Below are positions 22,400-34,983 of a stretch of 64,000 nt of DNA, in pieces. Every line of letters starts with the position of its first letter. Positions within the stretch are counted from its first letter, which is position 1. Origin of the DNA: Anarhynchus alexandrinus (Eukaryota; Chordata; Aves; Charadriiformes; Charadriidae); the NCBI GenBank assembly GCA_008711295.1, contig VUYV01000063.1, positions 1,679,127 to 1,743,126 on the forward strand, given 5' to 3'. Position numbers and translations under genes: made by a program. The notes beneath the pieces are model-generated. The model was not told the origin of the DNA and did no database searches. It worked only from the letters and a program-made list of their open reading frames with translations.

Positions 22400-23215
22400 G
22401 GCTGGGGTATAATTATAGAACCGCTGTCATTTGCATATTGCCAGGATGCTGCCAGTAAATATTAATGGATTACTTTTTATTCATTTAGCCCGTGTTTTTG
22501 AAAGATGCCTAAAAACAAAAAGATCATATCTGTATGTTGTTTTTTAATTTATTTTCACCTTTTTGTCTCCTTTGGAGACCCCTAGTGTATCAGCACTTTG
22601 TTTACCACAAATTAAACCTTAGCTGATTGTTTACCAGACTGAAGACCCTTGTGCATTACTCCAGCACTTTCCCTTTTTTTAATAATCACAACCTGGGATT
22701 CATTTGCAAGAGGCCCTAATCTGCATGAGAATTATACAATTAACTTTTGATTAACCGCCTAGTTCTTCTCGAAACCGCCGTGTATAGGATACTCTGCATT
22801 TAAATAATTCCCCTTAAATTGGGAGCAGGCCTTTCATTAAACCGGTGAGTTTGACTAAACAACAACATTTGGAGATAATCAGGGTCAAAACAATAGGCAA
22901 GGCTGCAAGGCTAGAATGTCATCTTTAAATATAACAGCCGAGATAAAGGCACCCAGATTGCGCCTTATCGAAACACAAAAAATCAAAGCTCTCTCTTGTC
23001 TGTGGCAAAATACCAGGCCCTAGTGTTTAGGGCGACCATTGTTTGGGCCTATAAGTGTTGCAGGATTTGCATTCAGAGAGCCGGGTCTAACACACATTAC
23101 ATCACGTAGGGTACTTATCTCGGAGTCTGACAATAATTATCAGGAAGAATATACTCAGAATGACTTTTTTGTGATTTTTATGCATCCCCAACACAAGGAA
23201 GGGGAGATAACGGCA
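22400..23215. promoter_or_regulatory. Candidate conserved non-coding (enhancer-like) block
   Basis: About 800 bp without repeat and without a frame over ~60 codons. Visible motifs include an octamer ATTTGCAT (22429-22436, POU-type), TAATGGATTA (22463-22472, homeodomain-type), a SOX-like AACAATAGG (22889-22897), an AGGGTCAAA half-site just before it, and several AATTA and GATAA words. Such density is typical of developmental enhancers but also arises by chance in AT-rich DNA. Conservation is the missing evidence. Confidence 0.4.
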
Positions 23216-24239
23216 TTATGAAAAAGGGGAGAGTCTCCAAAGGCTCTCCCTGGAGCTGCGTTCTTCGATTAAATTTGCTATGCCACTCTGGTGCGCAGAA
23301 CAAGTGGAAAGAAAGACTATGAGGCTTTTATAGAGGGTAATAATAGTCCTGAACACAGCCCTTACCAAAAGATAAGATCCATTGTCAAAACAAACAAAGG
23401 AAGCGGTATTAAACACCACTTGAAGAATATATATGAGCAAAGTTTGAAATCCTTGCCTTTTTTCGTACCTTGAACCTGGCTCTGTGGCGGGGCCACGTTC
23501 GAACCAGACACCTTTGCGAGCGCGGAGGCGTTCACGCGCCTTTTCCCTCTGTCCTGCACCCACGGGGATTGCGGGAAGGTCTATCTGCGGTCCCACCAAA
23601 GCCAGGGAAGAGTCTTCAACCATCACAGCCCAGGTTTGGTGTCTGCTCTGGTGGTTTTTTTGGACATATTTACTGACGATGCAGTATTTGGCTCCTGTAA
23701 TGCCTTTGCTGAAGGGCACTGTAAGAATTTATGGCTCGTTTTTCACAAGGTGACTGTGCTCTTGCATCGAAGCTCAGCTGCGGCCCACCATGCGATGGTT
23801 GAGGGTGATGTACGCTTGGGCACAGAGGGATCCATCCAGCAAAGCAACATGGCGATTCCCAAAGACGCCTTTGGCAAAGAGACTTTGGGTCAGTCTCTCC
23901 CCGGCTCCAGCCATTTCCAACCTGCTGCTGGCCTAGATTTGGATGGAAATATGAATGTCTATTTCTCTCCAATAGGTATAGAACTTGAGCTGGAATTAGG
24001 CAATCCGGGTGCACTCTTCCCCAAAAGCGCGAGGGCGGTGATGGCCAAAGCTGTGTAAAGGGAATGTGCGTCAGGGTATGGAACTGCGTCGGGAAAAATC
24101 ATGGCCACAAGGTAAAAATCACAAATCTATATTCCCCCCACCCAGTTATGATTACTGGGTTAGGAGTTGGCATTTGGCAGCAAGCATGGCATATAGAGAA
24201 ACAAATGTACAGATAAACAATATGCTAATTAAAGCAGGG
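23216..24239. other. Unique non-coding sequence
   Basis: Open frames of up to 167 codons (minus strand, 23216-23719) overlap others on the plus strand and show no known domain. I see no splice-flanked exon that I would defend. Confidence 0.45.
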
Positions 24240-24957
24240 CTGAATTGCATCAGTACAGGTTCGGGACTGACCTGGAGAGCAGCTCTGTGGAAAGGGACCT
24301 GGGAGTCCTGGGCGACAACAGGATGCCCACGAGCCAGCAATGTGCCCTGGTGGCCAAGAAGGCCAATGGCATCCTGGGGGACATCAAGCAGAGTGTGGCC
24401 AGCAGGTGGAGGGAGGTCATCCTCCCCCTCTGCTCTGCTCTGGGGAGGCCACATCTGGAGCACTGTGTCCAGTTCTGGGCTCCCCGGGTCAAGAAGGACA
24501 GGGAACTGCTGGAGAGGGTCCAGCAAAGGGCTACGGAGATGATGAGGGGACTGGAGCATCTTTCTGATGAGGAAAGGCTGAGGGACTTGGGGCTTTTCAG
24601 TCTGGAGAAGAGAAGACTGAGGGGGGATCTCATCAATGCTTATCAATCCTTCAAGGGAGGGTGCCAGGGGGATGGGAACAGTCTGTTTTCAGTGGTGCCC
24701 AGTGACAGGACAAGAGGGAACGGGCACAAACGTGACCATAGGAAGTCCCATCTGAACCTGAGGAGGGCCTTCTCTCCTGTGCGGGTGGCAGAGCAGTGGC
24801 AGAGGCTGCCCAGAGAGGTGGGGGAGTCTCCCCCTCTGGAGCCATTCCAAACCCGCCTGGACGCCGTCCTGTGCCACTGCTGGAGGTGCCCCTGCTCTGG
24901 CAGGGGGTGGCACTGGGGGAGCTCCAGAGGGCCCTTCCAACCCCCACCACTCTGGGA
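24240..24957 (+). mobile_element. CR1 LINE fragment, longest in window, open ORF2 C-terminus
   Basis: About 718 bp, from the ORF2 region reading [20 protein letters not shown] through [19 protein letters not shown] and [15 protein letters not shown] to the 3' end (accactctgggattg). The frame stays open for about 258 codons, past the CR1 end into flanking DNA. This is the segment C-terminal to the reverse transcriptase of ORF2. The endonuclease and the polymerase motif are absent, so the copy cannot be functional. It has the same GGGATT-type tail as 7077-7403. Confidence 0.95.
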
Positions 24958-26949
24958 TTGTGTGAATTTGACTACAAAATCTGGCTGCCACGCGACATTC
25001 AAGAGAGACCAAACTGCTTAAAACAACAGGTACGTTCTGCCTGTGAGTTGTAGCTGAATTTAAAGGCTACTCCTGCGTTTTGGCCTTTGAGCGGACTTTG
25101 AGTTGCTTCACGCCTTCTGTCATAACCTGCCCTCAGTGTTGCCTTGCTGTCCACATCGCTTCTGACCCCCCGTCCTCCGGGGAAGCCAAGGAGAGCACGC
25201 GGAGAGGAGCCGCTCACTCCTACACCTGCTCGTGAACTTCCCTCTGCCGGCGTGGGAGGCTGCCAGCTCTCAATGAAGGTTGGCTGTGCCACAGTCAGTG
25301 CCGGCAAACTCATTGGAAAACCGAATCGAAGGGTTTTTCTCATTTCCGAAAATGAGAGCTCAGAGGTATAGTCTGTTTTACGTAAGAATTCACTTCCAAT
25401 ATTTGTGAAGAAAACCAGTCATTATCCACGGTCAGAGGATATGCTGATATGATGTGGTTATACAGTTTCCAAGGATCAAGAACTCTTCATACTGCTGAAG
25501 ATGACATTTATTCATGGAAACCAGCAGGCGTTGATGTTGGATTGTCTAAGAATGACCCCAAGCCATCAGGGAAGCTTGGTAAGACGATTGGAGAAAACCC
25601 CCAGCCAAGAGAAACACACCCAAAGGTGTTTCTGAAAAGAAGAGCCAAGATTTGCTATTGCTTTTATCTCTTTATCTGCTCAATAATCAGCCCCAGTGTG
25701 CTCACCTCGGAAAGTGGTGTGGGCCGTTCAGAAGTGGGACTGATGGAGGAATTTTGCTCCGACCCACCCCTGGGCTCTCTCCACGCTGCAGACCTGCGAG
25801 CCGGAGAGAAGCTGAATCACGGCTCCTTTACCTGGCGGCCCGTAACCTTGTTTTGGGGAGCCATCAGTGAGGAAGAGCTGGGCAGGAGGAAGAGGAGGAG
25901 GATGGAGCGTGGGGACGCGGTTGGAGTCCAGGGAAGTGAATGACTCATTTGGTATCTCGGAAAGTTCAGGAGTTCAATCCTGACAAAGCTTTGGTGGTGC
26001 AGATAAGTATCTTTATAAAGGTGTGACCCTTTCAAATCTTTGTTTCATCCTTCTCTTTTCCTCTTTACTTCTTTTCCTAAGCTTTTATTGCTTCCAGGGG
26101 ACTCCTTTCTTCTCCTAAATTGAATCCAGGTCCTTCCTTCTGTTCTCTTCCTGCTTGTTTTACCCTTTATTCCCCCCAGCGCAGACCGTGTCCCTTTTTG
26201 TTACAGCATCGTCGAGTCACTTGTGGTATTCAATTCTTTATAAAGTGCTGTATGCCAACGATGGAGCACGTCTCATAACGCACAGGCAATTCCGAGCATT
26301 CAGGAATTGAGGTGAATCCCCCAGATCACGTCATTGGGCTTAAGAACAAGGTTGTAAAAAGAAAAATGTCGTTGGCGTCCCTGTATTTGGCTTCTGTTTT
26401 TCTTAACCTTATGGGTACTTGAAGAAAAAAAAAGGAAAAAGGAAAAAAGGAAAAGGAAAGGAATCAGCGATGTACAAAAGCAGAGCTTTGTGAGTAACGC
26501 CAGGCATCACGGGACTCGTGATTAAATCTGTATATAACATTTGAATGGAGCAAGAGGAGATACTTTATTTCCCAAGTAAATCAAAGTGCTCCGATATGAA
26601 ATAAACTGCAAGCGTGTATTTATACTCTGCTCTCAGCTGCTCTTGTAGAACATCTCACCCACTCCAGGGCATCGTGGCAAGCAGCAGCCCCAACGCAACC
26701 AAACACAACGGACTCTTTAGCACCCAAAGTAGTTGTCCGGCTTTAAGCTTCAGCTATTAAGAGACCAATAGCACTGTTGGATGCCAACAAAGACAAAGTA
26801 ACCCCCTCCTCGGGACCTGCAGTCCTCCCACAACCAGCATGCTCCTCTGCCTGTCCCTCTGCCAGGATGGAGGGGACGAGCCTTTGGGGGAAGCCAAGAC
26901 CACAGAGGGAGGGTGACAGCTGCTTGTCCTGCACCCTGGGCAATGGTGG
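24958..26949. other. Unique non-coding sequence
   Basis: No gene recognised. A 164-codon frame (25449-25943) has no domain and ends in an arginine- and glutamate-rich stretch produced by purine-rich DNA (aggaggaagaggaggagg near 25886). An A/G-rich low-complexity run lies at 26421-26461. Confidence 0.45.
26421..26461. repeat. A-rich (GGAAAAA)n low-complexity run
   Basis: Imperfect repeats of GGAAAAA and GGAAA are visible over about 40 bases. Confidence 0.85.
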
Positions 26950-27152
26950 CATAGAATCGCAGAATGGTTTGGGTCGGAAGGGACCTTGAAGATCACCCAG
27001 TGCCACCCCCTGCCCTGGGCAGGGACACCTCCCACCAGCCCAGGTTGCTCCAAGCCCCGTCCAGCCTGGCCTTGAACACCTCCAGGGATGGGGCAGCCAC
27101 AGCTTCTCTGGGCAACCTGCGCCAGGGGCTCACCACCCTCACAGTGAGAAGA
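26950..27152 (-). mobile_element. CR1 LINE 3'-end fragment
   Basis: It begins with catagaatcgcagaatggt, the complement of a mutated octamer tail, and continues through the standard CR1 3' block to the 'caccctcacagtgaga' point. It is 5'-truncated at about 200 bp. Confidence 0.94.
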
Positions 27153-30100
27153 TGGGCGTCCACCCGTCCTCGGCGGGTCTGAGCTGCCCGTGCTGGCAGG
27201 AGAGGAGCTGGGGAGCAGGCAAGCCCCAGGGCTGCTGTGGGTGAGGCTGAGTCGAGGTGTGAAGCCATTGCTTTTAACAGAGGTATCACCAAAAATAGAT
27301 GTAAAGTAAGTTGCTGCTAAAAGGCAGCAAGGCCGATCTCGTATTGACACAACGCAGCGTTGCCTCAGGGCAGACACTTCCCTCTCCTTTGATTTTGGGT
27401 TTTGGTTTTTTGATGATTGACCTAATATTGGTTCTCAAGCTGTTTACTTCGCTGCTGCTTCCATGTTTTATGAGTGGTGCCACAGCTTTTTTGCGTACTT
27501 TGTTTGATTTATGGAAAGGTCTCCTGCCACCTCCGCGATGGTGGTTGCTTCAGTCCGGCCCCAGTGGCCCCATACGTGGAGGGGTTGAACCCACGAGGGC
27601 CACTTCTTGCCCCTGGCAACCTGGCGCATCCCGGGCCGCAGGCTGCTGGCCGTAGCTAGGGCACTGGGTATGACTTGAATTCTTTTTATTTCTGCATTAT
27701 TATTATTATTGTTTAATACGACTGAATTGTCACTTTGACAGAAGCACTCAATACTACCACTCTATCACCACTCAAGATGTGGTGATGCTGAGGTGATCTC
27801 ACCAGGACTATGGAAAAGACCTGTGTGTGCAACACTAAAGGCAATACCGTTTAAGGAAGTCTATTACAGATATTAGCTGGAAGGAGTCACGTATTCAAGT
27901 TGCTTTATTTTATTATTTAAACCTCCTTGAACTGGCCCTCCTGGAATTGTTTTGCTGCCTTTTCGTTTTTGTTAAGGGCTCCCCTGCAGGAAAAGCCCAA
28001 ACTTCCAATTTGATAAAACTTCTACGCCGAGGCATGTCTCAGTTTCAGGATAAAATCCCTGTTGAAGGTACGAGAGTGCAGAAATAGTGATGTGGTTGGA
28101 TTATTCATCTTGGATATAGGAAATGTCACCTGTGCCAGGCAGATGTCAGGGACAGACTCGAGTCCCTGCACCCAGAGGGACGTCCCAATCTTTTAGCCGC
28201 AGAAAATACTGCAATATGCTATTTTTGTAAAAAATATGACAAACCTTTCATTTGCACTGGTAACATTGCTGGCATCCTAGGTCAGTCTTGGATTGGAAAA
28301 GATTGTTCAGCTCTACTCTCAATTCTCCTGTGTGTTATCTAGGAAGACCCGCTTTCTTTCTATCCAAGCGCCCAGGATCATCCAGAGTCTCAGGATGCAT
28401 TTCCGTGGAGTTAAGTGAGCCAGCTCAGGTTGTATAAGACTTTAATTTGTCTGATCTACGTTACACATCTTTGCAGGACCAAAACAATCTCTGCAAAGCT
28501 GCCCTTGGTGATCTCACGCTCGTCGGGAACTTTGAACGCTCTTCTCTGAACCAAAGTACAACTCAGCCAGGACAACCTTCGTGGAGGCTCCTCAAAGAGC
28601 TGCAAGACCTGGCAGGCAGTAGAGTATGTTCTTTTCCATTTCAAGACAATGCCTTAGTTTGTTCCAGAACTTGATTTTTTTTAAAAAAAAAAAAGTTAAA
28701 AAAAAAAAAGTTAGAAAACAACATCTTGCACAGAAACAAGATGCTCACTTATTTTCTGACAGAGTGGAGAGGCCTTTGGGGGATGTTGAAAGCATCTACA
28801 GCCAGAAGGCATGTGTGAGGTGCAGCAGGACGACAGTCTTGCGGCAGGAGGAGAGGCTCGGAGCTTCTCCACATGACAGAGTCTGGCACTCTCAGTCAGT
28901 AATTATTATGTTTAAAAAACTGTTGTAGCAAGCAGGAAGGGAAGCATAAAACCTTGGAAGAGAGTAGAGTACCTGTGATTTATTTTTTTTTTTTTAAAAT
29001 ATGTTTCAATGAGAGTTTTCACACGAATTTCCGCTCTTCATGCTGCACTAAAAACCAGGAGCGTGGCTGTTGTTGCGTGTGGGAGGACTGTGGATGGACA
29101 TCAGAAGGTAGCATCCTTCCCACCAGTCCTTCCACCACCTTCTGTGGAAAGAACTCCATTTCGGTCTCACGTTGTCCGATATTCCCTCTCCCGCACTTCA
29201 CTGATTTATTCCTTTTTCTTCCCCCCTCCCCCTCTCCTGAACACCCCGCATGGGTACGGATGCGGGAAGAACACGCCGAGTGCCGAGATCCTGCGGTGCG
29301 TGAACAGATGCTCTGTCCATCGACGCGGCGCTGAGCCGTACCCCAGCTGTACTGGTGCTGCTCCCCGCAAACCAGTGTAACCAGACAGGTCCTGGTTAAC
29401 AGTATTTGTGTTCTCTTAATATAGCGGAAGCACCTATATGACCTTGATTGGGTCCCTGTTGCTATAGGGGGTATACATTTACAGGAGTTTCATTCTCACC
29501 CCTAATACAGTGTGGAATTTATTTCCTCTGTAACATCGTTCTGGGCTGGGAAAGCGTCAGATGTACGTGTGGGTATTGTGAATGCGTCGCCTTTCTAAAA
29601 GTCCAGACCTAACAGCTAAACTTTTATGTTTCATTTTATAAACCGTCCATTAGCATCCTCTCCTAATTAGGGAATATTTTTAAGCTTCTCTTGCTAATAC
29701 TTGACCTTCTCTTCCAGAGAATTTACAGAAAATCTTTAAGAGTGTCTAGGTTTTATTTCCAGATTTTAGATTTAGCACGTCCAAGTATAAGGCTATGCAT
29801 CTGTATTAAGATAACACTTTTTACTGATAAAAAAAAATCAAAGTTCACCGATACATTTACAAATAACAGCACAGATCCTCATTATCTTCGTATCTCTGTC
29901 ATTCTAGTCACCAATAATTGGCTAAAATATTAAAGGTAGGATGTCATCACCAATGACCACTTGATTTATGGTTCTGCGTGACAGGGAAGATGAGAGTTTT
30001 GACAGGGCTGACGGTGAATTTGGGAAGGAGGGTGTCTTAAGAGGAAAGATCATGAGTCCAGTTTTGGTCAGTTTAAATTAGAATTAGCACGGAGACATTC

Positions 30101-30589
30101 AGGAATAGGTGTCAAAAGAGAGAGTGAAAGACAAGGCTGAATGAAAGGAGACAAATTGTGACAGAAGAGAGAGATTTGGGAGTTATTTGTATAAAAACGG
30201 ACATTAAACTGTCTGTGTGGATAAGCTGCTCGGCCATTGACCTTGCTGTCAGGAGAAGTAGGCTGTTCTGCAGGAGATGAAGAGGGCAAAGGAGAAAAGT
30301 GATAACTGAAGGGGGAGAGTAAGAGAAGCAGAAATTTCCAGAAAGGCTCATGAGTCCTGGGATTCAGTCAAGTAAGAGAATAGAGGCTGCTGAATTAGGA
30401 TCGAAACAGAGATGAAAACTGTTGACAGAATGAGAGAACTGGCCTTAATTTCCCTGAGAAGGGAGGTCTTCTCACCGGTGTACTGCAGGATTGTCCTGCC
30501 TCGAGCCGTCCTGGGCTGTATTTCAGATTAACCAAGAGGCAGATGTGTTGTGCAGTTTTATTATCTGGGAATAAAAGCTTCAAACTGTT
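27153..30589. other. Unique non-coding sequence
   Basis: About 3.4 kb without a recognised gene. It includes an A-rich run (28682-28711, two A12-GTT-like units), a poly-T at 28981-28995, a pyrimidine-rich stretch near 29210-29240 and AT-rich DNA from 29600. Frames up to 126 codons overlap on both strands with no domain. Confidence 0.5.
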
Positions 30590-30652
30590 GCTCTGGGTGG
30601 ATTACACCACCTCCAGAGCTCCTTTCTAACCTCATTTATTGTATGACTCTTA
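30590..30652 (+). mobile_element. Old, diverged CR1 3' tail
   Basis: The sequence 'tggattacaccacctccagagctcctttctaacctc' followed by tattgtatgactct resembles the older CR1 tail pattern (tggact-gat-acctccagaggtcccttccaacc, then the octamer). It is far more diverged than the other copies. Confidence 0.6.
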
Positions 30653-30890
30653 CACCTACCAATAATATAAGTATATGGAAGGCTATTTGAAAGACTCGGC
30701 GGCTTCTGAGCTGTACTCACACAGACCTTTTTTGGTTTTCTTTATTTTTTTTTTTAGGAAAACTAACATTCAGTTCAAGAAAAGGTTATACCTGTATTAT
30801 ATCACACCAAAGAGGGTTCAGGAAAGGCTCTTTAACATACTGTCAAAAGATAATCTGCGTTGCCCATCACAGCACAAAGGTGAGGGGTGA

Positions 30891-31010
30891 GGAATTATTA
30901 TTGCCCCAATTGTACGGCTGGGGAAACGGGATGAAGAAAGCGAGAAAAGCTCAAGGTCACATCGAAAGTCTGTGACAGAGCTGGAAACAGAACCCAGGCT
31001 CTTCGCTCCA
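30891..31010 (-). mobile_element. MIR-type (tRNA-core) SINE
   Basis: On the plus strand the order attattattgcccc, ggctggggaaac, ctcaaggtcacatcg, gacagagctgg and cagaacccaggct matches the reverse complement of the MIR consensus as I know it (the ...cctggctctgcc...tgtgaccttgggc...cctcagtttcctc... stretch). MIR is an ancient amniote SINE, inactive today. Individual words are well kept although overall divergence is high. It could have been retained by chance or by function. Confidence 0.75.
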
Positions 31011-31012
31011 AT

Positions 31013-32137
31013 CAATACGTTAATAACGTCAATGACCATCTCGCTTACAGCTTTTTCACATTACCTCAGTGGGGAACTTGCTGCTGTGTTGAAAACCTCG
31101 TGAGATTAATGAGTACTGCTCAAAACATAAGGGCAGTTTGCAACAGCACCGTTTTGCAATTATGGTTTAATTCTTTCCAAAATTTAAGGCGATGAGTGGT
31201 GCGGACGGCACTAAGAGGATGCTCCGTGAGGAGGTAAGGTGCGATCGAGTCATATCGCGTCTTAAGTTTAAGTCTCTACTTTAAACTGTCTTGCCTGGCC
31301 CTGGGAAAGTCAGCAGAGAGCAGGTGATGTATTCCTGATTGCTGCCTTTTAGTTTTGCAAAATAACTCCTAAAGCCAATTTGGAACTGTTACAGGACCAT
31401 CACTTACGGCGGAGATGCTGCCAGCGCGAACGAACAATAGCAGATATGATAATAAATGATTTTAAAGGATCTGTTTGGCGCTGCTTCCAATCTAGCAGGA
31501 GAGAAAAACAAATGAGTTGACAGATTTGCTGCTGAACAGAAGTTATTGGTAAGTAGCCGAATTCACAGTGCTCGTTTCTTTTTGCAATGCGTTTTACATC
31601 AAGTCTCATTTTTGACTTCCCAACTCAGAAGAGCCTCATTTTCTCGCTGGCGCTGAGTGAAAACTCTACAGTTACATGCCAGCAATGTTAGAGTAGGGCT
31701 TCTCATGCATTATCACATTATTTTTGCTATCAGTTCAAGGAAATGGACACTTGATTCATCTTCTCGCATATATTGATTCAATCCTCCTTTTAATTTAGCA
31801 CTGGAGAAGGCTATTAGCCCCCGTTCACATTTACAATAAGATAATATAACCTGATAGCTGTTCTCCCAATCCATTATGGAAGAGGGATAAAATAGTTTTG
31901 TTTCTGTATGTAAGGATCTATTGACTTCCTCTCCTCAGCCGCATTTACAGCAGTTGCCGTCCTCAGTACTGTATGTCTTAATAGCGTTTCACCCAGGTGG
32001 AGTATTGATGAAAGCTCCCTCTGAAGAGCGGAGATAAAGGCACGCATAATGCCTTTCACTCTAAAAAGGAATCCAGCTTTCCCCCTTGAACTTCGATTAA
32101 CTGTATTAAGGATCGTGCAAAACAAACGCTGTCTCTA
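31013..32137. promoter_or_regulatory. Candidate conserved non-coding block (about 31330-32110)
   Basis: Repeat-free and without open frames over ~85 codons. It is AT-rich with motifs such as acaatag (SOX-like, 31433), gatataataaatga, several TTAAT/ATTGA words and a GAGATAAAGG word at 32031. The texture matches vertebrate enhancers. It abuts a CR1 on its right and a MIR on its left, with none inside. Confidence 0.38.
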
Positions 32138-32458
32138 TCATAGAATCATAGAATCACAGAATGGTTTAGGTTGGAAAGGACCTTGAAGATCATCGAGTTC
32201 CAACCCCCCTGCCATAGGCAGGGACACCTCCCACCAGATCACGTTGCCCAAGGCCACGTCCAGCCTGGCCTTGAACACCTCCAGGGATGGGGCCTCCACA
32301 ACCTCTCTGGGCAACCTGTGCCAGTGCCTCACCACCCTCACAGTGAAAAACTTCTTCCTAATGTTCAATCTAAACCTGCCCTCTTCCAGTTTGAAGCCAT
32401 TCCCCCTCGTCCTATCACTACATGCCCCAGTAAAAAGTCCTTCCCCAGCTCTCCTGTA
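32138..32458 (-). mobile_element. CR1 LINE fragment with three tail octamers
   Basis: It begins tcatagaatcatagaatcacagaatgg, an extended octamer tail, and continues to 'ttccccagctctcctg'. The 5' end merges into a short direct repeat (32449-32488). It is nearly identical to the copy at 20948-21390 over their shared length. Confidence 0.96.
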
Positions 32459-32488
32459 GGCCCCCTGCACCTCTCCTGTAGGCCCCCT
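32449..32488. repeat. Short direct repeat at CR1 5' junction
   Basis: 'ctcctgtaggccccct' occurs twice, separated by a few bases (gca, cct). The first copy straddles the CR1 truncation point, so it is either a filler duplication made at insertion or a later slippage. Confidence 0.85.
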
Positions 32489-34983
32489 AAATCATCCCCA
32501 CTAATCATTCTTTTACAGTTCTTGGCCCTCAAACCTGAGGAAGTCTTCTCCTGGCAGCATCCCTCGCTCCATCAGCATCGCCCCAGTCCCCTCCAGCCTG
32601 GCCTTCAGCCACATCACCCACCTCCCAGCTCCAGCACAGCTCACTCCGCACAGCGGGTACTGGATCGGACCATCCAGACTGACCTCTGTGGACTTGAGAA
32701 CCGCTCATTTATTTCAGGTATGTCTGTCAGCCTGTCTCGTCTCACCCCAACGCACAGCTCCACGGCGTCAGCTCGAGCACGTTTCCTCCCTGCCCCAGCT
32801 CTGGTCCAGCCTTGTTGCTCACAGATTAGTCACACCAACCTCTTTAAAGAAGCAATTCCTAGGCACGTACTCAAGGACCCATTTCTTTCCTTCAAAACCC
32901 AGTGATTTTCTTTCAATTCTTAGTTTGGGACAGTTGAAGAAGTGTCTTCTTAGAGTCTTCTTTCGAAGAATAGACACTATGCCCTGCTTCTATACCAGCG
33001 AGGCCTGATGGGGCAGAGAGGTAGTTTCACTGCCATTTAAAAGCAAAAGGGAGGAAGAGAGGGGAAAATGTCAGAGATTTTGCTAAAAGAGGATGAAACC
33101 TGAACGCGTCCTGCCATGCTATGTGCAGAAGCGTTGGTTGCCCCTCTGTTTCAGCCTGGGTGTGTGGAAGCCCCGCGGGGTGGTGAGGAGGAGCTGCGCT
33201 GCAAGAGAAAAGCCGGTGCACGGGGGTGGATGTATTTCACTGCTGCGGCTTCACCCATTCCTGCATCTGGCGGGGAGCTCGGACGTGCTGCTGGGTCTTT
33301 GTTGGCCCTTTTATGCTCGATTACCAAAAATACCAGCCAGTAACAAACATTACATCCATCCATACCCTCCTATGACTACCCATAAACCAATAATTAATTT
33401 GCAAAGCAGAAGATGAGGTATACACAGTGGATAATTTTTTTAAAAAGTATTGCCCCAGACCTGCCTTTACGTGTAATACAGTGGCAGTGATCCATTTCCT
33501 ATTTATTTCTGTTTATATTTTTCATACCGAATAAAATATATCAAAGATTAGGAAGATCTTTTATGTTGCTAGGAAAAAAAAGGTTTTTGTTTTATGCGAT
33601 AATACACTTTTTCTTAAAAACAAAAATTAATATGTTAAGAAGTCATGACTCTAATTGTTCTTGCCATGGAAAAGGTACCACTGAATTAAATTAATACATA
33701 GGAGACTTGTTTTGTTCCGCAGTAACTACTACTGTGCTTTGAAAGGCCGTTCTTTTTTTGAGTTCCTTATCTGAAAAGGTTTACCATGTCTTCACGCAAG
33801 TAGTTGTCATGCTGTAGAAAAATCACAAGCAGCAAAAAGTCAGAATTGTCAGTTCAGAAGACACTGCTTGTTCCACTGGGTAAAACTGAGAAAGCAACGC
33901 TGGCAAACGATCTTTAGGAAAAAAAAAAAAAACAAAACCAAACCCGATGGAAAGAGCAGCGGAATGAAGATAAAAAGGGTTGCAGGCTTTATTCTCATTG
34001 AAGGTTGGCAACAGGAAATCTGTTGGAGTAGAAGAAGAATATCTGATAGGTCATCTGTTGTGTAATGAAGAATAGAAGACAGAAGACAAGCTAGGAGAAG
34101 CAAGGTGATTCCAAACCTCGGAGGAATGTGAGATCTTATGAGAGAAACATGAAAGCAATACCTTTATAAACTGACCAAATTTAATTTACTGTCAACGAGC
34201 CTTGTAAGACTGCAAGCTGACAAAATCCATTTACAACGTTATGGGTAAGGCTGAAGTCGTACATTTTTCTCATTTTATTATGTATTCATTTCTTTTTTTT
34301 TGTGCGGGTTTTCTGATTAAAAATTACCACTAAGATGTCAAATATTTCCTTGTCCTCTGATATCTGGGCTCAGTTACCTGATAACTTATTCTGCCTATCC
34401 ATCTTCTTTAGTCACAATAAAACGTGTTTTCAAAGGACGAACAAAAGCAGATAAATATGCTGTCATTTAATATGCACGGTTTTCAGCAAAATGTCCATAT
34501 TGTTCTGCTCTGTATGTTCCTTGAGAGGCACTGGAGTTGTCAGTCTGTTTTGTCGCAATATTTTAAGTACTTGGCCTCACGATCAGTGAGCATCGTAGCA
34601 AACGTAGGTGTGATTTCAAGTAGAAAGTCAGGTAATGCTCTGCATGAGGTTGTGGTTGCTTTTTTTTTAATTTGGGATGCTTTAAGAGATGCGAAAAATG
34701 GATTCTTTATGCTGGGGAGATGTTTGGGTGGGATGTGATAAGAGTGGATTGGCATTGCGCTATGGCAATGCTTTGGGTACTGATGACCCCAGGCCAGGCT
34801 GCGCTCTCACTTGCTCCGTGGAGAAAGAGAAAATGGTTTCTAGACTGATTTTCAATTTCAATGGTGGCCACTGAGCAACTCACTCGTGTCAGTATGTCTC
34901 CAAGGTCGTTTTTACAGACCTGGTAGGAATCTTTGCTCTCCACAAACAGAGCTGTTTGCCCTGGGAGAAGACTTTGAGCATCG
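32489..34983. other. Unique non-coding sequence
   Basis: A pyrimidine- and C-rich stretch (32520-32830) gives a long open frame continuous with the CR1 but without recognisable content. 33020-34980 is mostly AT-rich with an A-run at 33919-33932. The part 34150-34330 is repeat-free and enhancer-like in texture. No gene is called. Confidence 0.45.

Noticed and set aside
22942..32043. Shared 13-mer GAGATAAAGGCAC in two enhancer-like blocks
   Set aside because: Dozens of 13-base matches are expected by chance in 64 kb.
32171..32905. 244-codon plus-strand frame
   Set aside because: First half is the antisense of a CR1 3' region and the rest is pyrimidine-rich unique DNA; not a gene.
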